NCBI RefSeq assembly: GCF_000374405.1
Contig: NZ_KB894218.1
Location: 1,683 to 65,682, forward strand
Origin: Riemerella columbina DSM 16469
GTDB taxonomy: Bacteria; Bacteroidota; Bacteroidia; Flavobacteriales; Weeksellaceae
Length of the DNA: 64,000 nt
Direction: 5' to 3'
Both the position numbers and the translations under genes were made by a program. The notes below the pieces were generated by a model. It ran no database searches, was not told the DNA's origin, and worked only from the letters and a program-made list of their open reading frames with translations. The first letter of the stretch is position 1. Each line of letters opens with the position of its first letter. This document shows, in pieces, positions 54,343-63,202 of this stretch.

Positions 54343-55365
54343 ATGACTATTCTAATAAAGAGTTTTTATCGCCCTTACTTGCTGGATAGATGCTTAAAAA
54401 GTATTTATACTAGAGTGACTGATATAGATAATATAGAAATTATAATATTAGATGATGGTACGCCCGATAAATATTTAGATAAGATTAAAGCAAAATACCC
54501 TAAAGTTTCTTTTGAATACTCACGATATAGAACGGAAAAGATTGATAAAATTACTAGGCATTTAAAAGGAGAAGAAAATTACTATGATATAAGGATACCA
54601 ACCGATTTATGGTATAATGCGGTTGCAAAGGCATCCGACATTTTGATTCTTACAGAGGATGATGTTTGGCTTATTGATGATTTTGATATGGGATTTTATA
54701 CTCAAGAAATGAATAAATACAATATTCATTTGTTAAAGCTTGGACGGATTCTTAATAAAGATACAAAGTATATCAAAAATCAAAAACTGACGGATAAAAT
54801 ATCATATCATAGCCCTAAATATATTATTAAATCATCTAAATTTTACAAACTTTTGCTAAGAAATAGTTTTGGGTTAAAAGATATCTTGGAAAAGTTACAC
54901 TTATTACCAGAAGGTTGGAGAAAGCAATTGTGGACGATGTATGATATCCCAATGGGAATGTATAAAAAAGATTATTTAAAGTTTTTATGGAAAGATCAAT
55001 ATAAAAGAGTAGTTGAAGACTTACAGTTGTCCAATGCTGTAGATTGGGATTTAAATTATTCTAAAAAAAGAAATGAGGCAAAATATAAGTATACTTTACT
55101 TAATACTCGTGCAATGGTAACTTCATATAGAAGTTCAGCATCGTTTAATGCCTTTAATATTGATGAAAATTTTGATATGGTAAAATTTAATCATATTCTT
55201 AATGAATTATGGTATAAAGATCTATTTGATAGCTTTGAAAACTATCCAAACGATTTCTCTATTGACTACATCTATAAAGTTTTAATTGAGAATGAAAACC
55301 AGAAATTTGCAGATCAGTGGAAGAAATGGACACAAAGCTTTATTGAAATGCATAAAGATTCCTAG
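54343..55365 (+). CDS. GT-A-type glycosyltransferase, paralogue A
   Basis: A 340-aa protein with the GT2-like start ILIKSFYRPYLLDRCLKSIY, LDDGTPDKYLDKI and the acidic EDDVW in place of a classical DxD. It is clearly related along its whole length to the protein at 58660-59676: IPTDLWYNAV/IPTDLWFNAV, TEDDVW and NYPNDFSIDY/NYPNDFSIEY. I do not know a named family. ATG 54343 lies just after the previous stop. A weak hairpin follows, so this may end the first transcript of the locus. Confidence 0.72.
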   Translation: MTILIKSFYRPYLLDRCLKSIYTRVTDIDNIEIIILDDGTPDKYLDKIKAKYPKVSFEYSRYRTEKIDKITRHLKGEENYYDIRIPTDLWYNAVAKASDILILTEDDVWLIDDFDMGFYTQEMNKYNIHLLKLGRILNKDTKYIKNQKLTDKISYHSPKYIIKSSKFYKLLLRNSFGLKDILEKLHLLPEGWRKQLWTMYDIPMGMYKKDYLKFLWKDQYKRVVEDLQLSNAVDWDLNYSKKRNEAKYKYTLLNTRAMVTSYRSSASFNAFNIDENFDMVKFNHILNELWYKDLFDSFENYPNDFSIDYIYKVLIENENQKFADQWKKWTQSFIEMHKDS

Positions 55366-55421
55366 GTATTTTTAATATTAGATGTGTATTAATTCAATAT
55401 TTTTTTATAAATAATAATTTT

Positions 55422-55445
55422 ATAGGTTCTAAAACCTCTTTTATT
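55422..55445 (+). terminator. Weak hairpin after the first glycan gene block
   Basis: AGGTT-CTAA-AACCT (55424-55437) followed by a T-rich run. With the promoter box 40 bp later it suggests a transcript boundary inside the locus. Confidence 0.4.
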
Positions 55446-55477
55446 TAAGGCAGTACTGCTAGTCCATTATAATTTAA

Positions 55478-55485
55478 TATCTTTG
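55478..55485 (+). promoter_or_regulatory. Internal promoter box in the polysaccharide locus
   Basis: TATCTTTG, exact TAnnTTTG, 22 nt before ATG 55508. A 10-bp palindrome GCAGTACTGC lies just upstream at 55450-55459 and could be an operator. Confidence 0.6.
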
Positions 55486-55507
55486 CTCCAGATTATAGTC
55501 AATTCTA

Positions 55508-56094
55508 ATGAAAAATATTATGCTTAAACTTTTAAATTATTTTTATAAAATTTTAAAATATGCTGAAAAAGAGGAAAATAAAAAAAAAATTTTTCAGCAC
55601 AAAGATACTCAAATCCATTCCTCATTTAGGTTAGGAAATGGAAATATTTTAGATATTTATCCCCACTCAAGAATCAGTATAGCAAAAGGAGTCTGTATAA
55701 ATCAAAATAATTTTATAACAATAAAAAAAAATGCTGAATTTATTGTAGGTGAAGACACATACATAACTCGGGCTACTATTTCTTGTTTGGAAAAAATATC
55801 TATTGGAAAAAATTGCATTTTAGGAGAGGGACTAAAGATTTTTGACCATAATCATAAGTATATAAAACAGCCTTTTAATATCTCTAAAACCGAATTTAAT
55901 ACAGCCCCTGTAAAAATAGGAAATAATGTGTGGACTGGACTAATTGTATTATTTTGAAGGGTGTAACTATAGGGGATAATTCTATCATTGGTGCGGGATG
56001 TATTATCTATAAAGATGTACCAGCGAATAGTATTATTATCAACAAACAAGAACTTTTAGATATAAATAATCGTCATAATGTTAAATGTAACTAA
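55508..56094 (+). pseudogene. Hexapeptide-repeat acyltransferase, frameshifted
   Basis: A left-handed beta-helix transferase of the WbbJ/LbetaH type: DIYPHSRISIAKGV, ITIKKNAEFIVGEDTYI, SIGKNCILGEGLKIFDHNH (catalytic His region) and VKIGNNVWTGL. A one-base loss near 55934-55940 (A run) ends the frame at 55955-55957; the next frame continues IILKGVTIGDNSIIGAGCIIYKDV to the natural stop at 56092-56094. The last coils of the helix are lost from the product. It probably O-acetylated a sugar of the glycan. The remnant overlaps the aminotransferase start by 17 bp. Confidence 0.82.
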
Positions 56095-57151
56095 AACATA
56101 TTTACCTCCCATAGAAGAGTACATTGCAAATCTGCAAGAAGCTTATGATAGGGTTTGGCTTACTAATCGGGGGCATTTAGTTTTAAAACTTGAAAAAGAG
56201 TTAAAACAATATCTTGATATTAATAACTTGATATTAACAGCCAATGGAACACTTCCTTTACAAATTGCAATAAAAGCATTGGGCTTAGAAGGAGAAGTCA
56301 TAACGACGCCATTTAGTTATGTTGCCACTACATCATCAATTGTTTGGGAGGGCTGTAAACCGATATTTGTAGATATTGAGTCTGACTATCTGACTATAGA
56401 CCCAAAAAAAATAGAAAAGGCTATAACACCAAAAACATCAGCAATATTAACTACACATGTATTTGGTAACCCATGTGATGTAGAAGCAATAGATAAAATT
56501 GCTAAAAAGCATAATCTAAAAGTAATATATGATGCAGCACATGCGTTTGCAGTCAACTACAAAGGACGAAGTCTGCTAAGCTATGGTGATGTAAGTACAT
56601 GTAGTTTTCATGCAACAAAAATTTTTCATTGTGGAGAGGGAGGATGTATGATAGCAAACAACGAAGTGGTAGCTCAACGTTTGTTTAAAATGCATAATTT
56701 TGGACATGAAACACCGGTCACTTTTGATGGAGTGGGGATTAATGCAAAAATGAGTGAGTTACAAGCTGCTATGGGACTAGCAGTATTTAATCATCTCGAA
56801 GAAATATTATCTAGTAGAAAAAAAGCAGTTGAACTCTATACAGAATTATTAAAAGATATAAATATTAAATTATTGAAAATTAGGAGTGAAACGGAATGGA
56901 ATTACCATTATTTTCCTGTAATATTTGAAACGGAGGAGATTTTATTGACAGTACAAAAATCTTTGAATAATAAAAATATTTTTCCAAGAAGGTATTTTTA
57001 TCCGAGTCTAAATACATTAAATTATGTAGCATCTAGTAGAATGCCAGTTTCAGAGGATATTTGTAAAAGAATACTATGTTTACCTTTATCAACGGATATA
57101 GACTTGCAAGATATAGAAATTATAACCAAAATTATTAGAAAATCATGTTAA
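56078..57151 (+). CDS. DegT/DnrJ/EryC1/StrS family aminotransferase
   Basis: A 357-aa PLP-dependent sugar aminotransferase that turns a 3- or 4-keto nucleotide sugar into an amino sugar. TANGTLPLQIAIKALG, TTPFSYVATTS, IYDAAHAFAV (Asp152 to the pyridine N) and FHATKIFHCGEGG with Schiff-base Lys181 are all present. The following acetyltransferase would acetylate the new amine, as in QuiNAc4NAc or Fuc4NAc routes. The 4,6-dehydratase that makes the keto sugar is not in the window. Confidence 0.92.
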   Translation: MLNVTKTYLPPIEEYIANLQEAYDRVWLTNRGHLVLKLEKELKQYLDINNLILTANGTLPLQIAIKALGLEGEVITTPFSYVATTSSIVWEGCKPIFVDIESDYLTIDPKKIEKAITPKTSAILTTHVFGNPCDVEAIDKIAKKHNLKVIYDAAHAFAVNYKGRSLLSYGDVSTCSFHATKIFHCGEGGCMIANNEVVAQRLFKMHNFGHETPVTFDGVGINAKMSELQAAMGLAVFNHLEEILSSRKKAVELYTELLKDINIKLLKIRSETEWNYHYFPVIFETEEILLTVQKSLNNKNIFPRRYFYPSLNTLNYVASSRMPVSEDICKRILCLPLSTDIDLQDIEIITKIIRKSC

Positions 57152-57741
57152 TTATAGGAGCGAAGGGGCTAGCAAAAGAATTGTTAGAAATATATCATAA
57201 GAATGAATATAGTAGAGATATTTACTTTTATGACGATATAAATTTGGAAATCGGAGACTATTTATTTGATCAGTTCAGAATTTTAAAAAACGAGAAGTCG
57301 GTAAAAGATGTATTAGGCGAAAATTTTAATTTTATTATAGGAATAGGAAATCCTTTTCTAAGAAAAAAGATGTATGAAAAATTTATTACTTTGGGCGGGA
57401 ATATGGTTTCTCTTATAAGTAGCAATGCAGATGTTGGAAGTTTTGATAATCACATTGAAGAAGGAGTAACGGTTACTTCTGGATGTATAATTACAAATAG
57501 TGTTAAAATAGGGAAAGGAACTTTAATTAATTTGGGATGTACAATCGGACATGATACAGTTATAAAAGATTTTGTAGAAGTATGTCCAAATGTTAGTATC
57601 TCTGGTAGATGCCATATCGGTGAAAATGTTTTTATAGGAACGGGCTCTGTGATACTTCCTGGTATTGAGATTGGAGATAATTCTGTCATTGCGGCAGGTT
57701 CAAGCGAATACATTGGTTGCTGGTGTACCAGCTGTATTTAA
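57145..57741 (+). CDS. NeuD/PglD-type sugar acetyltransferase with altered C-terminus
   Basis: A 198-aa hexapeptide acetyltransferase: an N-terminal Rossmann-like half (LIIGAKGLAKELLEIYH) and a beta-helix (GTLINLGCTIGHDTVIKDFV, with catalytic His in GHD). It likely N-acetylates the product of the DegT enzyme, whose gene it overlaps by 7 bp. After IAAGS the normal VVTKDVP segment is missing (about 20 nt lost) and the frame shifts, giving SEYIGCWCTSCI. The expected tail ANTLVAGVPAVFKKRLY is still readable in another frame, ending at 57755-57757. Activity may survive because the core helix is intact. Confidence 0.78.
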   Translation: MLIIGAKGLAKELLEIYHKNEYSRDIYFYDDINLEIGDYLFDQFRILKNEKSVKDVLGENFNFIIGIGNPFLRKKMYEKFITLGGNMVSLISSNADVGSFDNHIEEGVTVTSGCIITNSVKIGKGTLINLGCTIGHDTVIKDFVEVCPNVSISGRCHIGENVFIGTGSVILPGIEIGDNSVIAAGSSEYIGCWCTSCI

Positions 57742-57784
57742 AAAGAGACTATATTAGGATTTATTGATAAAATATTTAGAACCT

Positions 57785-58675
57785 ATGAATTATGCTGTGG
57801 CTCCTGTAAGTGTGGTAATGATAACATATGGTCATGAAAAATATATATCTAAGGCCATTGAAGGGGTTTTTATTCAGAAAACAAATTTCCCTATAGAATT
57901 TATTATAGCTAATGATAATTCTCCAGACAATACAGATGAGGTTGTAAGGAATATGATAACTAAATCTCCTGATCATATCCATGTTAGATATACTAAACAT
58001 GAGGAAAATAAAGGTATGATGGGAAATTTTATCTGGGCATTACAGCAAGCTAAAGGAAAATATATTGCTTATTTTGATGGGGATGATTATTGGATTGATG
58101 AATATAAACTCCAAAAGCAATATGATTTTATGGAGGCAAATCCAGAATATGCTATATGCTGTCACAATTTCAAAGGACAATTAGGAGATGATATTATTGA
58201 GACTACTTTTATAGATAAAATAGATACGAATAATTCTTTCGATATTATTGATCTTACAAAGAAAAATTTCATTCCGACACTAAGTTCGTTTTTTAGAAAT
58301 ATACCTATTGAATTTCCAGAATGGATGCTTAAATCACCTTTAGGCGATTTGTTTTTATTTCTAAATATTTCTAAATATGGAAAAATAAAATGTTTAAATG
58401 AAAAAATGGGAGTATATAGAATGAATGTGGGGGTTTGGAATGGTAAAAAAAGGAACTATAAAAAATTATCTAAATTGTACTATTCTCTTGCAAAGCATTT
58501 TAATGATACAGAAAATGTTTCTAAAAGCTTATTGATTCAGAGTGAGAATTATTTTTTATATCATTTTATCCAAATGGATATAAAAAGTTTATTAATTAAT
58601 GATGAATTTAAAAAACTTAGTATTAAAAGAAAATTAAAAATAATTTTTAAAAAAATTAGATGGACATTTTCATAA
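57785..58675 (+). CDS. Glycosyltransferase family 2
   Basis: A 296-aa GT-A transferase: VSVVMITYGHEKYISKAIEG, ANDNSPDNTDEVV and the metal-binding FDGDDYWID. It resembles transferases annotated in O-antigen and capsule loci. ATG at 57785 is chosen; an earlier TTG would start within the remnant spacer. It overlaps the next gene by 16 bp. Confidence 0.86.
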   Translation: MNYAVAPVSVVMITYGHEKYISKAIEGVFIQKTNFPIEFIIANDNSPDNTDEVVRNMITKSPDHIHVRYTKHEENKGMMGNFIWALQQAKGKYIAYFDGDDYWIDEYKLQKQYDFMEANPEYAICCHNFKGQLGDDIIETTFIDKIDTNNSFDIIDLTKKNFIPTLSSFFRNIPIEFPEWMLKSPLGDLFLFLNISKYGKIKCLNEKMGVYRMNVGVWNGKKRNYKKLSKLYYSLAKHFNDTENVSKSLLIQSENYFLYHFIQMDIKSLLINDEFKKLSIKRKLKIIFKKIRWTFS

Positions 58676-59676
58676 AATCCTATAATCGTCCCTATTATTT
58701 AGATAGATGCATTAGCTCCGTTTTAAAAATGTTAGATGGAGACTACAATATTGTAGTTCTAGATGATGGTACGCCTGAAAAATATCTTAAAAAAATACAA
58801 CAAAAATACCCAACAATATGTATTAAAACATCAAAAAGATATGATGAAAAAATAAAATCGGTAGAAGAGAATATTTTATCAGGTAAGCCAATAGACGGTT
58901 TTACTATTCCTACGGATTTGTGGTTCAATGCTGTAAAGAATGGTTCAGAATACTGTATTATAACAGAGGATGACGTTTGGTTTACGAAACCAATTAATAT
59001 TGATGTTTTGCAAGAAAAGGCTAAAAAGCATAACATATCTTTACTTAAAGTGGGTTGGCTACATAATACACAAGATGATCAATATATACATATAAATAAT
59101 ATAGATCAGCAGCTTGAAAATAATATTCCCAAGACCCTCTTCACGGGTTCAAAATGGCTAATGGATTTGTTCTTTTATAATAAGTATAAGTTTTTTTCTA
59201 TAGCATATAAGTTAGGTATCTTTGATAATTATACCAAAAGAAAATATTGGGTGCTCAACTCTATTTTAATGGGATTTTGGAAAAAAGACTATTGGTTAGA
59301 AGTATGGAAAGATGCCAAAGGTAAAGTAGATGAAAAACAACAACTAAGAAACGCCGCTGCATATTATCATAAGCGTAGAAAAAACCCTAACTTTGTTGCA
59401 AGACTAAATCAAGAGGCGATGAAAACTACTTTTCAGAGTTCGGCAACTAATTCTTATCACGAATACGGCTATAATTTCGATGTTAATTATTTTAATTATC
59501 TAATGAATGAAGCCTGGTATAATGATAAGCTGGATAGTATGCAAAACTACCCTAATGATTTTTCAATAGAATATTTCGAATCCTTCTTTGATGATAAAAT
59601 AGATAAAAAAGAATTTAGAAACTGGGTAGAACAGTTTAAAAATCAATATAGAAATTTAGGATGCAATGTCGAGTAA
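58660..59676 (+). CDS. GT-A-type glycosyltransferase, paralogue B
   Basis: A 338-aa protein homologous over its full length to the product at 54343-55365. It shares IFIKSYNRPYYLDRCI, VVLDDGTPEKYLKKI, IPTDLWFNAV, EDDVWFT and NYPNDFSIEYFESF. The two copies are well diverged, so the duplication is old or they were acquired apart and use different sugars. It is the middle of an overlapping gene chain: 16 bp with the gene before, 11 bp with the gene after. Confidence 0.72.
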   Translation: MDIFIKSYNRPYYLDRCISSVLKMLDGDYNIVVLDDGTPEKYLKKIQQKYPTICIKTSKRYDEKIKSVEENILSGKPIDGFTIPTDLWFNAVKNGSEYCIITEDDVWFTKPINIDVLQEKAKKHNISLLKVGWLHNTQDDQYIHINNIDQQLENNIPKTLFTGSKWLMDLFFYNKYKFFSIAYKLGIFDNYTKRKYWVLNSILMGFWKKDYWLEVWKDAKGKVDEKQQLRNAAAYYHKRRKNPNFVARLNQEAMKTTFQSSATNSYHEYGYNFDVNYFNYLMNEAWYNDKLDSMQNYPNDFSIEYFESFFDDKIDKKEFRNWVEQFKNQYRNLGCNVE

Positions 59677-60823
59677 CAAAAAAATAAAAATACTTTTTCG
59701 GCTTCGTTCATTAGAAATGGGCGGCGTGCCGAGAGTTGTATTAGATTTACTTAGAAATTTACCAAAAGATAAATTTGATATTACCTTGATGCTCAATCTT
59801 TTTCAAGGAGAATTGACTAGTGAAATCCCTAAAGATATTAAACTAATTGTTATTGCTAAAGGGAGAGAGCAGATGTCATCTAATCCTATTTTACAAAAAA
59901 TTCAATTAGGAATTAGAAGATTAAAATTGGAATTTTACGATAAATTTCCGTCTATATTATATGCTTTTAAGGTTAAAGACCAATACGATATTGAAGTTTC
60001 ACCAGGGTACGCCGAGTTTGAAATGGTACTAAGCTCACCAAATAAAAAATCTAAAAAAGTTGGTTGGTTTCATACCGATGTCAGTTATGATAAAGACAAG
60101 GCTCGTGTCCAAAAGCGGATAGAACTAATGAAACGCTTCGATTGGATGATTTTTGGAGCGAAACAAACCAGACAAGTTATAGAAGATTTATACGGCGTAA
60201 GTTACCCTAATAGTTCCGTGATTTACAATGTCATAAAACTTTCCGAAGCCCGAGAAAAAGCAAACGCTTTCCCTATAAATTATGATACCAAGCCTGTTTT
60301 TTCCTCAATGGGAAGACTCCATAGCAGAAAAGGATACAGTACTTTGGCAAAAGTTCATAAAAGACTTTTAGACGAAGGGCTAATACATTCTATAGCAGTA
60401 ATTGGTGGGGGAAATGAAATGCAGAATTTACAAAATCAGTGCAAAGAATTAGGAATTGAGAAGACATTTCTCCTATTAGATAGTCAGAAAAATCCTTGGC
60501 CTTATATACAGGCATCAGATTATTTTGTTTTGCCCTCTCGTTCAGAGAGTTATCCTTTAACCATAGGCGAAGTAATGGGATTGCACAAACCTATTATATC
60601 TACCAATGTAGGAGGTATTCCCGAAATGATAGATGATGGCGTAGATGGAGTTTTGGTAAACTATGATGAAGACGAAATTTTTGAGGCAATGAAAAAATTC
60701 CTTACCGAACCTGATTTTGTAGAAAACATAAAACAAGGCACTCAAAAAGCAGATGAAAAATTTGATGAAAGAAAAATTTATGAGCAAGTCACCGAAGTAT
60801 TTGAGCAGGTTCTAAAAATATAG
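59666..60823 (+). CDS. Glycosyltransferase family 4
   Basis: A 385-aa GT-B transferase with RLRSLEMGGVPRVVLDLLRN at the N-terminus, SSMGRLHSRKGYSTLAKVHK and the E(x7)E stretch LPSRSESYPLTIGEVMGL, then ISTNVGGIPEMIDDG. Full length; the donor is not known. It overlaps the preceding gene by 11 bp. Confidence 0.9.
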   Translation: MSSNKKIKILFRLRSLEMGGVPRVVLDLLRNLPKDKFDITLMLNLFQGELTSEIPKDIKLIVIAKGREQMSSNPILQKIQLGIRRLKLEFYDKFPSILYAFKVKDQYDIEVSPGYAEFEMVLSSPNKKSKKVGWFHTDVSYDKDKARVQKRIELMKRFDWMIFGAKQTRQVIEDLYGVSYPNSSVIYNVIKLSEAREKANAFPINYDTKPVFSSMGRLHSRKGYSTLAKVHKRLLDEGLIHSIAVIGGGNEMQNLQNQCKELGIEKTFLLLDSQKNPWPYIQASDYFVLPSRSESYPLTIGEVMGLHKPIISTNVGGIPEMIDDGVDGVLVNYDEDEIFEAMKKFLTEPDFVENIKQGTQKADEKFDERKIYEQVTEVFEQVLKI

Positions 60824-60828
60824 TTTTT

Positions 60829-61749
60829 ATGGGAAATTCATTAAAAATAACAATATTAACCCCAACATATAATCGAGCCCATACATTGCCTCGTGTTTAT
60901 GAGTCTTTAAAAAAACAAACTTTTAAAGACTTTAAATGGATTATTTTAGATGATGGTTCTACGGATAACACAAAGGATGTGGTACAAAGTTTTCAACAAG
61001 AAAATCCTTTTGAAATTGAATATTATCAATACCCTAATAGGCATAAGTTTTTAACCGTTTTGGAAGGAATTAGAATGGTAGAAACGCCTTATCATATGGT
61101 GGTAGACTCCGATGATTCTTACCCAGAAAAATCCTTAGAGTTACTATATGAAGAAGCAGAGCAATTAGAAGATAAAAATTCTTTTATAGGTATTATGGGA
61201 CTATCCGTAGATGAGCAAGGCAAAATAGTGGGAGACTCATATCCAAACAAAGGGTTTGATGGCAGCATACTTGATATGAGATATAAGTATCGTGTGAGAG
61301 GTGATAAGTTTGGAATTTTCTTTTCTGATAACTATTTAAAATATCTTCAAGACAAAGATTATTCTAAGTATGAAGCCAAAGGTTACATTCCTCAAAGTGT
61401 AATTTTTAATGATTATGATGCTAAAGGCTTAAAAACTAGATTTATAAATAAAGTTACAAGAGTCTATCATAAAGACGAGGGCGATAACGATTCTGTTTCT
61501 AATACCCGTTGGACAGGTAAAAATGTTTTTGGACTTCGTGAGGGACACATCTCATTTCTAAACTCTTATGGTTCAAAGCTTTTCAGCTATCCAAAGGCAT
61601 TGTTAAGAAATATCATTGGTTATCAGTTTTATTCATTTAAAAATGGAAATAAACTTTCAGAAATTATGACTGATATAAAGCATCCTGTAATAAAAGTAAT
61701 AAGTTGGGCTATATTGCCACTAAGTTTTGTTTATCATAAAATGAAATAA
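60829..61749 (+). CDS. Glycosyltransferase family 2
   Basis: A 306-aa GT-A transferase. ILTPTYNRAHTLPRVYESL, LDDGSTDNTKDVV and VDSDDSYPEKSLELL are present, and the C-terminal half carries a positively charged amphipathic end, so it may sit on the membrane. Similar enzymes start or extend capsule repeat units. It lies 2 bp before the MBOAT gene. Confidence 0.88.
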   Translation: MGNSLKITILTPTYNRAHTLPRVYESLKKQTFKDFKWIILDDGSTDNTKDVVQSFQQENPFEIEYYQYPNRHKFLTVLEGIRMVETPYHMVVDSDDSYPEKSLELLYEEAEQLEDKNSFIGIMGLSVDEQGKIVGDSYPNKGFDGSILDMRYKYRVRGDKFGIFFSDNYLKYLQDKDYSKYEAKGYIPQSVIFNDYDAKGLKTRFINKVTRVYHKDEGDNDSVSNTRWTGKNVFGLREGHISFLNSYGSKLFSYPKALLRNIIGYQFYSFKNGNKLSEIMTDIKHPVIKVISWAILPLSFVYHKMK

Positions 61750-61751
61750 GT

Positions 61752-63197
61752 ATGCTTTTCAACTCCATAGAATTCGCAATATTTTTACCAATAGTATTTA
61801 TATTATATTGGTTTATATTTAGAAAAAATCTTAAACTACAGAATCTTTTTGTAGTTATTGTAAGCTATATTTTTTATGGTTGGTGGGATTGGCGGTTTTT
61901 ATTTTTAATATTGTTCAGTACTATTTTGGATTATACTTTAGGGCGATTGTTGGACGATGAGGATAATTTAAAAAAGCGTAAATTATTAATTACAATAAGT
62001 ATTGTTGTTAATTTAGGGTTTTTAGGATTTTTTAAATATTATAATTTTTTTATCGATAATTTTATTGCCGCATTTACCTTTTTTGGTCATAAACCTAATA
62101 TTCATACTTTAAATATTTTACTTCCCGTTGGAATTAGTTTTTATACTTTTCAAACCCTGAGCTACACGATAGATGTTTACAAAAAGAAATTGCAGCCTAC
62201 TAAAGATTTTATAGCGTTCTCTGCATTTGTGAGTTTCTTTCCTCAATTAGTAGCAGGTCCTATTGAGCGTGCGAGTCATTTATTACCGCAGTTTTATAAA
62301 AAAAGAGAGTTCGATTACAATTTAGCAGTAGATGGATTGCGCCAAATGCTTTGGGGCTTTTTTAAGAAAATGGTAATTGCGGATAATTGTGCTATTTACG
62401 CCAATCAAATTTTCGCTCATTATGATACTTCCTCAGGGAGTACATTGCTATTAGGGGCTATATTTTTTACTTTTCAAATATATGGAGACTTTTCTGGGTA
62501 TTCAGATATAGCAATTGGTTGCTCTCGTTTATTTGGGTTTGATTTAATGAAAAACTTTGCCTATCCATATTTTTCTAGAGATGTAGCAGAATTTTGGAGA
62601 AGGTGGCATATTTCGCTTTCTACTTGGTTTAGAGATTATTTATATATTCCACTTGGAGGAAGTAGAGGGGGCAATTGGATGAGAATTAGAAACACATTTA
62701 TTATCTTTATAGTTAGTGGCTTTTGGCATGGTGCTAATTGGACTTTTATAGTTTGGGGATTTCTGAATGCTTTGTTTATTATGCCATCTATAATTCTAAA
62801 AACAAATAGGAATAATCTAGAAGTTGTAGCACTAAACCGTTTGATTCCTTCATTAAGAGATACCTTAAATATTCTATTAACTTTTTTTCTCATGGTATTG
62901 GCTTGGATCTTCTTCCGTGCGGAAAGCGTTACACAGGCATTTAGCTATATTTTAGGAATATTTAAGCCTTCGCTACTAAGTACTCCCAGCTTAAATAAAG
63001 CAGCTTTGGCAACCTTAATATTAGTTGCTTTCTTATTAGTAATTGAGTGGATTGGTAGGGATAATAATTATGCCTTAGAACATTTTTTGCTTAGAAAAAG
63101 CAGACTCATAAGGTGGAGCTTTTACTCATTTTTAATAATGATCATTATACTTTTTATGCAAACAAATGAAACGCCATTTATTTATTTTCAATTTTAG
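61752..63197 (+). CDS. MBOAT family O-acyltransferase (AlgI-like)
   Basis: A 481-aa polytopic membrane acyltransferase that moves an acetyl group across the membrane to an exported glycan. PVGISFYTFQTLSYTIDVY, FWRRWHISLSTWFRDYLYIP (His286 region) and SGFWHGANWTFIVWG with the conserved His326 are classic MBOAT/AlgI features. About ten to twelve helices. The next gene encodes the extracytoplasmic SGNH partner, as in AlgI/AlgJ and PatA/PatB pairs. Confidence 0.95.
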   Translation: MLFNSIEFAIFLPIVFILYWFIFRKNLKLQNLFVVIVSYIFYGWWDWRFLFLILFSTILDYTLGRLLDDEDNLKKRKLLITISIVVNLGFLGFFKYYNFFIDNFIAAFTFFGHKPNIHTLNILLPVGISFYTFQTLSYTIDVYKKKLQPTKDFIAFSAFVSFFPQLVAGPIERASHLLPQFYKKREFDYNLAVDGLRQMLWGFFKKMVIADNCAIYANQIFAHYDTSSGSTLLLGAIFFTFQIYGDFSGYSDIAIGCSRLFGFDLMKNFAYPYFSRDVAEFWRRWHISLSTWFRDYLYIPLGGSRGGNWMRIRNTFIIFIVSGFWHGANWTFIVWGFLNALFIMPSIILKTNRNNLEVVALNRLIPSLRDTLNILLTFFLMVLAWIFFRAESVTQAFSYILGIFKPSLLSTPSLNKAALATLILVAFLLVIEWIGRDNNYALEHFLLRKSRLIRWSFYSFLIMIIILFMQTNETPFIYFQF

Positions 63198-63202
63198 ATA
63201 AT

